This document shows, piece by piece, positions 1 to 8,641 of a stretch of DNA of 64,000 bases. The stretch comes from Mesorhizobium sp. DCY119. Its GTDB lineage: Bacteria > Pseudomonadota > Alphaproteobacteria > Rhizobiales > Rhizobiaceae. Made by a program: the position numbers and the translations under genes. The notes beneath the pieces are model-generated. The model had not been told where the DNA came from and ran no database searches. It worked only from the letters and a program-made list of their open reading frames with translations. The DNA is taken from assembly GCF_003590645.1 (NCBI RefSeq), contig NZ_CP031834.1, positions 4,216,501-4,280,500 of the forward strand, read 5' to 3'. Positions within the stretch are counted from its first letter, which is position 1. Each line of letters begins with the position of its first letter.

Positions 1-394
1 TACCAAGCTTGCCGACATTGATGAAGTGGAAGCCGTCGACATCCTTTTCCGGCGCTATGGTCTGGATGACCTTGCCGGCATCGACGTGGTCTGGCAGCGG
101 CAGTTGCACCAGAATGCCGTGAATGGCCGGGTCGGCGTTGAGATCGCCGATAAGTTTCAGAAGCTCGGCTTCGCCGGTGTCGGCGGGCAGCGTGTGCTGG
201 ACAGAATGGAAGCCGCACTCCTTGGCCTTCTTGCCCTTGGAGGAGACATAGACCTGGCTGGCAGGATCCTCGCCGACGATGACCACGGCAAGGCCGGGTG
301 TCACGCCGTGCTTGGCCAACAGATCGGCAGTCAGGCGCTTGACCGTTGCGACAACATCTTCGGCCACCAGCTTGCCATCGATCACTTCAGCCAT
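1..394 (-). CDS. folD: Bifunctional methylenetetrahydrofolate dehydrogenase/cyclohydrolase (N-terminal part)
   Basis: This is the first about 131 residues of FolD, cut by the left edge of the window. FolD interconverts 5,10-methylene-THF, 5,10-methenyl-THF and 10-formyl-THF in the cytosol for purine, formyl-Met and one-carbon supply. The reverse-strand translation begins [14 protein letters not shown] and shows the family blocks [15 protein letters not shown] (with the catalytic lysine region), GILVQLPLP and PEKDVDGFH. The ATG at 394 is preceded by an AGGAGG ribosome binding site at 401-406. It lies 129 bp downstream of the chain-length gene on the same strand but has no functional link to it. 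Confidence 0.95.
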   Translation of the reverse strand, partial: MAEVIDGKLVAEDVVATVKRLTADLLAKHGVTPGLAVVIVGEDPASQVYVSSKGKKAKECGFHSVQHTLPADTGEAELLKLIGDLNADPAIHGILVQLPLPDHVDAGKVIQTIAPEKDVDGFHFINVGKLG

Positions 395-523
395 TTATTT
401 CCTCCTATGCATTTTTCTTGCATGGTAAGCATATCCGTATAACAGGCATAGTCACGAAAAATTCGCGGCGCAATCCCGTCAATACGGCACGGCGTGCCGC
501 TAACGTGAAACCCGGTGAATTAT

Positions 524-3109
524 TTAGAAATAGCGGCGGCGCGCGCGTGATGTGGCGAGCTCTTCCACGGCCTGACGGAAGTCGCGCAGGCTGGCGCGGA
601 TTTCCTCGATGGGCGGCTGATGGGCCGCGGGGTCCGGCATCTGCTGGGCTGCTGGTGCGGACGCGGGCTGGAATGCCCCCGGCATCGGCTGATATGCGGG
701 CTGTGCTGCCGGCTGAGGCTGAACCGGCATTTGCTGTTCGAATACAGGCGCTTGCGGAGGATAGGGATAATAGCCCTGGGGATGCAGCGGCTGATACATC
801 TGCGCGGGTGCCTGCGGATAGGGCGTTGGCTGTGGCGCGTAAGTCATCGGCTGCGGCGCGGGCTGCACCGGCGGCTGCGCGTACTGCCCGGTATAAGGAT
901 GCGGCGCCGGCTGCTGCGGATAGGCTTGCGGCTGAGGCGTCGGCTGGACGAAAGGCGGCACCGCAGCCTGCTGATAGGTCACAGGCGCCTGAACCGGCTG
1001 TGGGGCATGATAAGTCGGATAGCCGGCGGCGGAATTTTGCCTCGGGTCTGTCTCCGGATAGGAAGGCTGCTGCCGCATTGGAGCCGGCTGCGGAACTGCC
1101 TGTTCCGGGACGGAATATGCGCCGGCGTGCACAGCAGTTTCGCGTGCGAAGGCGGGTTCGCCAAACGCGGAGGATGCGGCTTGTGGGGCCGGCTGGTATG
1201 GACGCTGCGCTGGCTCGCGGTTGGCCGGGGGGACATCCAGCGGTGCAGCACTGCGCTTGCGTGGATTGCGCCGGCGACGGCGATCGTCGGCGGTATCGCG
1301 CAGGCTTTCATAAGCACCGCGCATGCCGCCCAGCCCGATGCCCGCCAGGAAACCGAGGATGGTGCTGGCGATCGTTATCGTCGAGCGTGACGGCCCATTG
1401 GCCTGCAACGGCGCATATGCGACCGAAATCACGCTCATATTGGCCGTATTGATGTCCCTCTGCTCGCCGGTTTCGCGGGCGCGCAGCAGGAAGGATTCGT
1501 AGACGGCGCGCTTGGCGGTCGCCTCACGCTCCAGTTCGCGGAGGGTTACGAGTTCGCTGCTGACGCTGCCCGAACGCACCTTGAGCTGGGCGAGCCGCGA
1601 CGACAGTTCCTGTTCAAGCTGCACGGCGCGCTTCAGTTCTGTCTGAACCGAGGAGACGATGCGGCGCAGTTCGGCGGCGATCTGGTCGCGCGCGCCGGCA
1701 AGCTGGCCTTCGACCGCCTGGCGCTGCGGATGGCGCGGCCCGAGCTTGACGGCAAGACGGTCGGCCTCGCCCTTCAGCGTCGAATATTGCGAGCGCAGTT
1801 CGGTCATGCTCGCCGACGCCATTTCTTCCGGCAGCACGCCACCGAGAACGGAATCGACATTGACGTTCCTGGTGGAGGCGGCCCTGGCATTGAGTTCCAG
1901 TGTGCGGGCACGCGCGATCGAAAGCTGTTCGTTGAGCTTCAGGATTTCATCGTCGCTGATCAGGCGGCCCTGCGCATCGATCAGATCATTCTCGGCCTTG
2001 AAGGCTTCGACCTTGCGTTCGGCGGCTTCCACGCCGCTGCGAAGCTCGTCGAGCCGGGCCGTCAGTTCGTCGGTGGCGCGGCCGGCCGTATCGGACTGCA
2101 ACTCGCCATAGGTCTTCAGAAAGACATCCGCCATGGTATTGGCGATAAGCGCCGACTTCTCGCCGTCCTGCGTCTTCACATCGATGACGACCACGAAGGT
2201 CTTGCCGCCGCGTTCCACCGAAAGGGCCTTGGCGAGATTGCCGACGGCCAGCGAACGGCGGCGGCCGGGATCGTCGGCGCCATTGCTGCCGCGCGACAGC
2301 AGCGAGCGGACGAATGACAGAGGCCCGCCCCCGCCCTGCCCATTGAATTCTGGATCGCTTTCGAGATTGAGGCGGTCGACGACCTTGTTGAGCACCGTAC
2401 CGGAGGTGATGACGCGCACCTGGTTCTCGACGATGGCGAGTGTCGCCTCGTTCGAGAAGCCGGCCTGGGTGAGGTCCCGGTCAACCAGCTTGAGGTCGCG
2501 CGGATCGATCAGCAGTTCGGTTGCCGCCTCGTAGGTCTTGGGCGTCGACAAGGCGATGGCGATGCCGAGCAGCGCGCCGAGTATCGTCGTCGCGGCAATC
2601 AGCAATTTGGAGCGGGCGACACCGCCGATGACCTTCATCGGATCGACCAGCGGCTTCCACTGCTGGTCGTCACCATCATCGCCCCTTTGAGCGAACTGAT
2701 CTTCGTTGCCACGCACGCTGTCGTCATCCTGCCGCCGCGTTGCAAGCCGCCGGTCCTGATCGACGGAGGCGGCTTCGGCGGTGGCCGATGATAGCTGATG
2801 CTGGCGATGCTGCGCCATACGCGACATCCAGCCAGGAACCAGATCGGCGATATGCCACGAGGATCGCGGTTCGGCTGAGGTGTATGTCGGTTGTACGGTC
2901 GGCGGCGCTTCAGCCGCAACCGGGGCTTCCCAGCGGCTTTCGCGCTGCGCCCTTGCTGCCCGATGCCGCTCTACCGGATCGGCTTCCGGCTCGGAATTCG
3001 CCATTGAAAGCAGGGAACCGGGACGCGGTGCCTTTCGGGCATCACGATCGTCGCCGGCATATGCAAGCAGCGAACGCTTTCGATCATCACGATTTTCGGT
3101 GTCGAACAT
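524..3109 (-). CDS. Wzz/GumC-type polysaccharide chain-length determinant with Pro/Gln-rich C-terminal tail
   Basis: An 861-residue inner-membrane co-polymerase of the Wzz/GumC family, expected to set chain length and help export of a surface polysaccharide. About 165 hydrophilic residues precede TM1 (about 168-188). A Wzz domain with long periplasmic coiled coils follows, including the conserved-type KLGPRHPQ stretch, then TM2 near 575-595. There is no Walker A motif, so it lacks the BY-kinase domain seen in ExoP. Instead the last about 260 residues are low complexity, rich in Pro, Gln, Tyr and Ala, ending in RRRYF. It is transcribed divergently from the flippase gene. The family call is firm; the role of the tail is unknown. 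Confidence 0.85.
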   Translation of the reverse strand: MFDTENRDDRKRSLLAYAGDDRDARKAPRPGSLLSMANSEPEADPVERHRAARAQRESRWEAPVAAEAPPTVQPTYTSAEPRSSWHIADLVPGWMSRMAQHRQHQLSSATAEAASVDQDRRLATRRQDDDSVRGNEDQFAQRGDDGDDQQWKPLVDPMKVIGGVARSKLLIAATTILGALLGIAIALSTPKTYEAATELLIDPRDLKLVDRDLTQAGFSNEATLAIVENQVRVITSGTVLNKVVDRLNLESDPEFNGQGGGGPLSFVRSLLSRGSNGADDPGRRRSLAVGNLAKALSVERGGKTFVVVIDVKTQDGEKSALIANTMADVFLKTYGELQSDTAGRATDELTARLDELRSGVEAAERKVEAFKAENDLIDAQGRLISDDEILKLNEQLSIARARTLELNARAASTRNVNVDSVLGGVLPEEMASASMTELRSQYSTLKGEADRLAVKLGPRHPQRQAVEGQLAGARDQIAAELRRIVSSVQTELKRAVQLEQELSSRLAQLKVRSGSVSSELVTLRELEREATAKRAVYESFLLRARETGEQRDINTANMSVISVAYAPLQANGPSRSTITIASTILGFLAGIGLGGMRGAYESLRDTADDRRRRRNPRKRSAAPLDVPPANREPAQRPYQPAPQAASSAFGEPAFARETAVHAGAYSVPEQAVPQPAPMRQQPSYPETDPRQNSAAGYPTYHAPQPVQAPVTYQQAAVPPFVQPTPQPQAYPQQPAPHPYTGQYAQPPVQPAPQPMTYAPQPTPYPQAPAQMYQPLHPQGYYPYPPQAPVFEQQMPVQPQPAAQPAYQPMPGAFQPASAPAAQQMPDPAAHQPPIEEIRASLRDFRQAVEELATSRARRRYF

Positions 3110-3277
3110 TCTGCGACAGCTTCCAAACGGGGCACGGTGATCGAGAACCGATCGTTAAGCCACGCTAAACAAGTATGGGAAACAAAACGTTAATTTAGGT
3201 GCAACTTCCGGTAAGCGCCAGCGTGCATCCTGCTTTGCGGGACATTAAGCTTTCAACGGTAGTTTCTCGACTCAAAT

Positions 3278-4573
3278 ATGACCCAGAGCAACAACACAAG
3301 GCCTGCGCGGCCGACCGCGCGACTGACCGCGTTCCTGTCGGAACGGCGCAACCTCGTGCGCGACTATTTTTCGGCGATCAGCGGCGCCGGCGGGCGGCTT
3401 GTCTTTTCGCTCATTTATTTCATAGCACTCGCCAACACGCTGTCTTTGGCCGACTTCGGTCTCTTCGCAACCGCCTCGGCGGCAGGCGTCATGCTGTCGC
3501 GCATCCTCGCCTTCGGCTTCATCTCAGCGCTTTACCGGACGGCGACGATCCGGCCGAACCTTATCGGCACCTTCACGGCGGGTTTCATCCTGCTTGCGGT
3601 GCTCTCGCTGCCGCTGCTCGCGGCGGCTTCCTATGGGGTCTACCTGCTGTTCTTTTCAAGCGAACTGACGCTCAAGATCTTTGCGACGGTGGTCTTCGCC
3701 GAAGCGCTGTTGTGGCGGCCGGTCGAGGTGGCGCTGATCGTCAACAACGGCCTCGGCCGGTTCGGTCGCGCGGCGATCATGGCGATACTCGGGACGGTGG
3801 CGCGTGCCGCTTTCGCGGCGGCATTCTTCTTCTGGCCGACGCATGCGCTGGAAGACTGGGCACTGTTCTACATTGCCGCCAATGCCATATCGGCGGTCAT
3901 CGCCTTCGGCTTCTTCTATCCGCGCCAGCGCCTGCGGCTGCGCATTCCGCTCTATATGCGGCGGCTGGCGGATTCGGTCTATGTCGCCGGCGCGGAAGTG
4001 CTGTTCTACCTGCAGATGGAATTCGACAAGCTGCTGGTGCTGTCGATCGGCGGGCCGCAGCTTGCCGGCCTCTATGCCATCATCATGCGGCTGGTCGATC
4101 TCACCGCCATACCGATCCGCACCTTCTCGATGATGCTGGTGCAGCGGATGATGCGCGCGCCGGAAATGCTGAGGCGTTGGAAGGTGCGCGGCGGCATCGA
4201 ACTCGGCGTGTTCCTCGTCTCGACGCTGGCCCTTTTCTGCCTTGCGGTGGTCCTGCATTTCTTCCCCAACGCACTCGGCAGGAACGTTGCCGAAGCCGCC
4301 CCGCTGGTGGCGCTTGCCATATGCGTTCCGGGCCTGCGCAACCTGGTGGAATACCAGGCCGAGCTGCTGTTTGCGCGGGGACAGACGCTGATCCGCGCGA
4401 TAAACCTCGCCCTGCTGGCCGGGCTCAAGGCCGTTCTGTTGATCTGGATACTGACGCGCGGACTGGAAACACCGGACCTGATCTGGTGGCTGAACGGCGT
4501 CTTCGCCGGGCTCTACCTGGCGTCGGCCGCCCTCACCTATTCGGCATTGAAGCTGCCGGCGAAGGCGGTGTAA
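3278..4573 (+). CDS. Wzx-like polysaccharide flippase (oligosaccharide transporter family)
   Basis: A 431-residue polytopic membrane protein with roughly 12 hydrophobic segments and the hallmarks of the MOP/Wzx superfamily: an early SGAGGRLVFSL helix, an LSLADFGLFATASA segment and a central FDKLLVLSIGGPQLAGLYAI block. Wzx proteins flip undecaprenyl-PP-linked repeat units across the inner membrane. It begins at an ATG 168 bp from the divergent chain-length gene and converges on the DUF6492-type gene with an 18-bp gap. Since no exoT is present in the exo cluster of this window, it could also serve that pathway; this is inference. Confidence 0.8.
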   Translation: MTQSNNTRPARPTARLTAFLSERRNLVRDYFSAISGAGGRLVFSLIYFIALANTLSLADFGLFATASAAGVMLSRILAFGFISALYRTATIRPNLIGTFTAGFILLAVLSLPLLAAASYGVYLLFFSSELTLKIFATVVFAEALLWRPVEVALIVNNGLGRFGRAAIMAILGTVARAAFAAAFFFWPTHALEDWALFYIAANAISAVIAFGFFYPRQRLRLRIPLYMRRLADSVYVAGAEVLFYLQMEFDKLLVLSIGGPQLAGLYAIIMRLVDLTAIPIRTFSMMLVQRMMRAPEMLRRWKVRGGIELGVFLVSTLALFCLAVVLHFFPNALGRNVAEAAPLVALAICVPGLRNLVEYQAELLFARGQTLIRAINLALLAGLKAVLLIWILTRGLETPDLIWWLNGVFAGLYLASAALTYSALKLPAKAV

Positions 4574-4591
4574 GCGGCCAAGCTCTGGCTT

Positions 4592-5509
4592 TTAAGCCTC
4601 GACCAACCGTCTGATGCGGTCGAGATCGGTGCCGATGAAGGACTGCATGCCGATCGCCACCTGTTCGGGCGACATGGTTGCGACGAATTCGCGGAATTCC
4701 GCCTCCGACATGGCCGAACCCGTCCAGTGCACGCGGCAGAATTCTTCCGCGCCATGGAAATGGCCCTGCCCTTCCAGAACCTCGTCCACGAAGCGGCCAT
4801 AGAGCAGGCATTCGGAGAATTTTCGCGCCGAGCCAAGAACCGCGATCCAGTGGCGGCCATGCACCGCCTCGATCTTCCGGCACATTTCCAGCACGCTGTC
4901 GCGCCGCCATGCGATCAGCGTCGAGATGTAGTCATGCGGGGATATTTCGGGGGTTTCAATGCCGAGGGCTGCACCGGCATTGCGCGACCATATGGGGTGC
5001 TCGCCCTGATCACGGCCTGCCATGGCATCGTCACGCCGGAAAAGCCGCACCTTGCCCTCGCGCTGGAAGGCGGCGCAGTCGAACGGCTTCAGAAAGGCGA
5101 CGTCGGAATCGACATAGACAAGAACGTCCTCCTTCGCATGCGCTGCAACCGCGATGCGGCGCAACTGCTGCACATGCCATCCGCGCAGCGGCATGGTGCG
5201 CATGCTGAGCCAGACGCGGCGGCGAAACAGGCTGAGCGGGTCGTCCAGAACGTGAAGCCAGCTCGGCAGCAGGTCTTGCTCGTCGACCACCGTGCGGTTT
5301 GGTGTTTCAAGCTGCCGAAACAGCGGCACGTCGCGATGCTCGACCAGGATGTAATGATGCGCCATGCCGGCGACGTGGCGGTCGACGGTCTCGCAAAGCA
5401 GCCGGCAGCGCTCGAAATCGGGCGCGTAGCTGGCGGTCACCATTGCCGCCTGCAAGGTCACCGGCATGTTCGAGCGCCTGTCGTCGGAGGGAACGAAACG
5501 GCTGTTCAC
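4592..5509 (-). CDS. DUF6492-type putative glycosyltransferase
   Basis: A protein of about 305 residues resembling the DUF6492 family found in polysaccharide clusters. It has a possible nucleotide-sugar binding DxD-like motif in VLVYVDSDVAFLKP, as in GT-A transferases. The GTG at 5509 overlaps the stop of the WecG/TagA gene by 4 nt (GTGA), which favours translational coupling; an ATG at 5467 is the alternative start. It is the last gene of a three-gene minus-strand operon. The function as a sugar transferase is inferred from the DSD motif and the context. Confidence 0.7.
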   Translation of the reverse strand: MNSRFVPSDDRRSNMPVTLQAAMVTASYAPDFERCRLLCETVDRHVAGMAHHYILVEHRDVPLFRQLETPNRTVVDEQDLLPSWLHVLDDPLSLFRRRVWLSMRTMPLRGWHVQQLRRIAVAAHAKEDVLVYVDSDVAFLKPFDCAAFQREGKVRLFRRDDAMAGRDQGEHPIWSRNAGAALGIETPEISPHDYISTLIAWRRDSVLEMCRKIEAVHGRHWIAVLGSARKFSECLLYGRFVDEVLEGQGHFHGAEEFCRVHWTGSAMSEAEFREFVATMSPEQVAIGMQSFIGTDLDRIRRLVEA

Positions 5510-6288
5510 CGTTCTTCCCTCACGCCGAAAAACTTCTGATACAGGACGCGGGCAAGGAAGAGCGGATTGCCGACGATATAGCGGCGCCACAGGCGGCGCG
5601 GCTCGATGATGAGGCGAAACAGCCATTCGAGCCGCAGGGTGCGCATCCACCCCGGCGCGCGCGGCACCGAGCCGCTGAGGAAGTCGAGCAATGCACCGAC
5701 TGCGATCGGCAGGATGCAATGCTGCTTGGTCAGGTTGCGGGCGATCCACAATTCCTGGCGTGGCACGCCCATCGCGACCAGCAGGATGTCGGGGCGCAGG
5801 ATTCTGATGCGTTCGAGGATTTCCGGCTCGTCCTTGGGCGCAAAATAGCCGTCATGGATGACGGCAAAGCTGTGCTGTTCGGCCAATGCTGCGAGTTTGC
5901 GCGCGGCTTCGTCGGCGTTGCGGCGCGTGGCGCCGATCAGGCCGACCGTCAGCGGGCGGGCCGACGCTTTCAGGAAAGCGGGAATGAAATCGGTACCGTT
6001 CAGGTTCGACGGAAACGGCGCGCCGTAGAGCAGTTTGGACGCGATATCGACACCGATGCCGTCCGGCAGAATGACGAAATCGTTCAGCGCGTCGGCGAAG
6101 GCTTCATCGACGCAGGCGATATTGGCGTTGTGCGCGTTGAGAAAGCTGATCTTGGTGAAGCGGTTGTCATCCAGCTTACGCTTCAGGATGGTGATCGCCG
6201 CGCCCCATTCGATATTGGCGACGTGAATGCCAAGTATCATTCTCCAGGACTTCACATCGGAGGACCGGCGGCCGGCATGGACGTTCAT
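5506..6288 (-). CDS. WecG/TagA/CpsF family glycosyltransferase (GT26)
   Basis: A 260-residue member of the WecG/TagA/CpsF family, which adds N-acetylmannosamine-type or glucosyl residues to lipid-linked sugars at the inner membrane. The diagnostic blocks are present: INFLN-like SFLNAHNANI, LPDGIGVDIASKLL, NGTDFIPAF, and the strongly conserved GVPRQELWIARN. The ATG at 6288 overlaps the upstream GT4 gene stop (ATGA), and its own stop overlaps the DUF6492-type gene, so the three genes form a tight operon. Donor and acceptor sugars cannot be read from the sequence. Confidence 0.92.
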   Translation of the reverse strand: MNVHAGRRSSDVKSWRMILGIHVANIEWGAAITILKRKLDDNRFTKISFLNAHNANIACVDEAFADALNDFVILPDGIGVDIASKLLYGAPFPSNLNGTDFIPAFLKASARPLTVGLIGATRRNADEAARKLAALAEQHSFAVIHDGYFAPKDEPEILERIRILRPDILLVAMGVPRQELWIARNLTKQHCILPIAVGALLDFLSGSVPRAPGWMRTLRLEWLFRLIIEPRRLWRRYIVGNPLFLARVLYQKFFGVREER

Positions 6289-7460
6289 GCGGCAGCTCCA
6301 TCTCTCTGGTAGCCGATCTTGTCCAGGCCGCGCATGACCTGCGCGTCGAGTGCGGCGCGCTGCTGGCGGTAGAAGATGCGGCCGTCGGCGTCGGCAACCT
6401 TTCCGGACGCCGCGCGCTCAAGCGCCTTGGCGAAAACGGCCGGATTGTCGGTCACGACGCAGTTTTCCGGCATATGATCTATGCCGCGCAGGGCGCTTCG
6501 AGTTGCGACTGCGGGAAGGCCGAGCTCGAAGGTCTCGATGGTCTTGAGCTGCACGCCGGTGCCGGCACGGCTGATAAGCGGGATGACCGCGGCACTTCGC
6601 ACGAACGCTTCGGCATCGGGCACACGGCCGACGAACTCCACACCGGGATGGGTCGATGACGCGCCCGCGAGCGTGCGCCCGGCGATGCGGATCCGGAAAT
6701 CGCTCGGCAGTTGCGGCACGACCTCGCCCAGGAACCAGTCGAGGCCAATTCTATTCGGCTGCCAGGTCCAGGTGCCGATAAGGGCTGCGTCACACTCGAT
6801 CTGCCGCTTCGACGGCTGCGGCGGGGGCGTGTGGCGCGTGACGAGCGGCAAGGCAGCCGACCTGTCATCCGAGGCGACGCCAAGGGCTGCGCGATCTTCC
6901 TCGGCCAGCGTGAACACGAAACGCGCCTTTTCGCACAGCCGCAATTCGAGCGTCTTCAGCAGCCTCGCCTCGCGCGTATACATGAAACGCTGGAGCATGC
7001 TGTTGACCGAATGGGCAATCTCGATAGCCGAGCGATGCTCGACATTATGCGCGACGAAGATCGAGGGGCGGTCATCGAAAACGCCCTCGAATGCGCCCGC
7101 AAACTGGACGGAGTTTAGCACATAGCCGTCGAAAGGCCCGGCTTTGGCGATCTCCTGGCGCAATTCCCTGGCGGTGACGGCGCGCAGCTTCACCGACGAA
7201 AATGTCAGGCCGGTGCGCATCGCCTTGGCGAGCCACACCATCTTCTGCTTGAGCGGCGCGTCTTCCGTGCGAACGTCGATTTCGCCGAGCACTATGGTGT
7301 TGTCGGGATCGGCCGGCGGCTTGCCCGGCCAGGCAAAACCGATGACCGTGACGCGCACGCCAGCACGATGCAAAGCATCGATGACCGCGGCATTGGCGAT
7401 CTCGTAGCCCGATTCCAGCGCGCCGTCCGGCACGATCGATGTTGCAAACAGAAGATGCAT
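6285..7460 (-). CDS. Glycosyltransferase, GT4-like (GT-B fold)
   Basis: About 391 residues with GT-B architecture. The N-terminal half has MHLLFATSIVPDG and an IFVAHNVEHRSAI motif typical of the acceptor domain. The C-terminal half has ALIGTWTWQPNRIGLDWFL and an ISRAGTGVQLKTIETFELGLP donor-binding block resembling the E-x7-E region of GT4 enzymes. I chose the ATG at 7460 because AGGGG lies just upstream; a GTG one codon earlier is possible. First gene of the minus-strand glycosyltransferase operon and divergent from the GT2 gene across 171 bp. Confidence 0.82.
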   Translation of the reverse strand: MHLLFATSIVPDGALESGYEIANAAVIDALHRAGVRVTVIGFAWPGKPPADPDNTIVLGEIDVRTEDAPLKQKMVWLAKAMRTGLTFSSVKLRAVTARELRQEIAKAGPFDGYVLNSVQFAGAFEGVFDDRPSIFVAHNVEHRSAIEIAHSVNSMLQRFMYTREARLLKTLELRLCEKARFVFTLAEEDRAALGVASDDRSAALPLVTRHTPPPQPSKRQIECDAALIGTWTWQPNRIGLDWFLGEVVPQLPSDFRIRIAGRTLAGASSTHPGVEFVGRVPDAEAFVRSAAVIPLISRAGTGVQLKTIETFELGLPAVATRSALRGIDHMPENCVVTDNPAVFAKALERAASGKVADADGRIFYRQQRAALDAQVMRGLDKIGYQRDGAAA

Positions 7461-7631
7461 CACACCCCTACGTCAGCATTTTCGCTAGCAGAGCGCGGTG
7501 AACCGTTGATTAAATGACACATATGATTGTCGCGATTGCCCCACTGGCGAAGCCCGTTCCACGAAAGGTGTTTAACGAACCGTTATCGGCGATAGTGATA
7601 TCACAGCCCAAACTCAATCGGCAGCCCACGC

Positions 7632-8630
7632 ATGACCCTTTCGCCATCAAACGGCGCCGTTTCGATCGCCGGCAAGTCTCCTGCCCTGGACTTCGCGGCA
7701 ATGGAAGCGGTTGTTACCGTGCCGACCTTCCGCCGGCCAGAGCAATTGCTGGCCACGCTCGACTCACTGCGCGCGCAAAAGACGCAACGCCCCTTCGCCA
7801 TCATCGTCATGGAAAACGAGGCTGAAAAGCGCGAAGGCGCCAAGGCCGCGACGCCGCTGTTCGTGGCGGGACATCTTCCCGGCATGGTCATTATTGCGCA
7901 TGATCGCGGCAATTGCAGCGCCTACAATGCCGGCTGGCAGACGGCGATCCGCTATTTCCCCGCCTTTCGCCACCTGCTTGTCATCGACGACGATGAGATC
8001 GCCGACGAGAACTGGCTGGAGCGGATGTGCCTGGCGTCGGAGACCATGCGTGCCGATATTGTCGGCGGCCCGCAGATTCCCGTCTTTGCAGAACCTGCTC
8101 ACGAAAAGTGGGCGACGCATCCTGTCTTTGCGCCACCCTATAACGAAAGCGGTCGCGTGCCGGCGCTCTACTCGTCCGGCAATCTCCTGATCGGCCGGCA
8201 TGTGCTGGTGGCCATGGGTCCGCCCTTCCTCGACTTGCGGTTCAATTTCATGGGCGGCGGCGATTCCGACTTCCTGAGCCGCTCGGCCGTGCGCGGCTTC
8301 AGGCTGGGCTGGTGTGCGGAAGCACCCGTCTACGAAGCCGTGCCGGCGCGCCGGGTCGAGGCCGACTGGATCCGCGCCCGCGCCTTGCGCAACGGCGTGA
8401 TCTCGACGCTGGTGGAAAAGAAGAAACGGGCCGACACGCCGTTTGCCAACACGAAAGTGCTGTTGAAAAGCCTGGCGCTGCTGGCGGCTTCTCCGGTACG
8501 GGGCGCGCGGCGGCTCTATGAAACACGCTCGCTTTCGGTCGGTCTTTATCCCGTCTATGTTGCGCTCGGCCGGGTGATGGCCGAATTCGGATATGCCAAT
8601 GAGCAATATCGTCAGCCCGAAAAAAACTGA
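7632..8630 (+). CDS. Glycosyltransferase family 2 protein
   Basis: A 332-residue GT2 (GT-A fold) enzyme. The nucleotide-binding start is AVVTVPTFRRPEQLLATLDSL (residues about 25-45). The metal-binding DDDE appears in HLLVIDDDEIADENWLERM, and a late MGGGDSDFLSRS block resembles the ED/DxxF acceptor region. Such enzymes transfer one sugar from an activated donor to the lipid-linked repeat unit on the cytoplasmic face. It is followed after 11 bp by the polymerase-like gene, so the two are probably co-transcribed. Confidence 0.88.
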   Translation: MTLSPSNGAVSIAGKSPALDFAAMEAVVTVPTFRRPEQLLATLDSLRAQKTQRPFAIIVMENEAEKREGAKAATPLFVAGHLPGMVIIAHDRGNCSAYNAGWQTAIRYFPAFRHLLVIDDDEIADENWLERMCLASETMRADIVGGPQIPVFAEPAHEKWATHPVFAPPYNESGRVPALYSSGNLLIGRHVLVAMGPPFLDLRFNFMGGGDSDFLSRSAVRGFRLGWCAEAPVYEAVPARRVEADWIRARALRNGVISTLVEKKKRADTPFANTKVLLKSLALLAASPVRGARRLYETRSLSVGLYPVYVALGRVMAEFGYANEQYRQPEKN

Positions 8631-8641
8631 GAAACCCTTCG

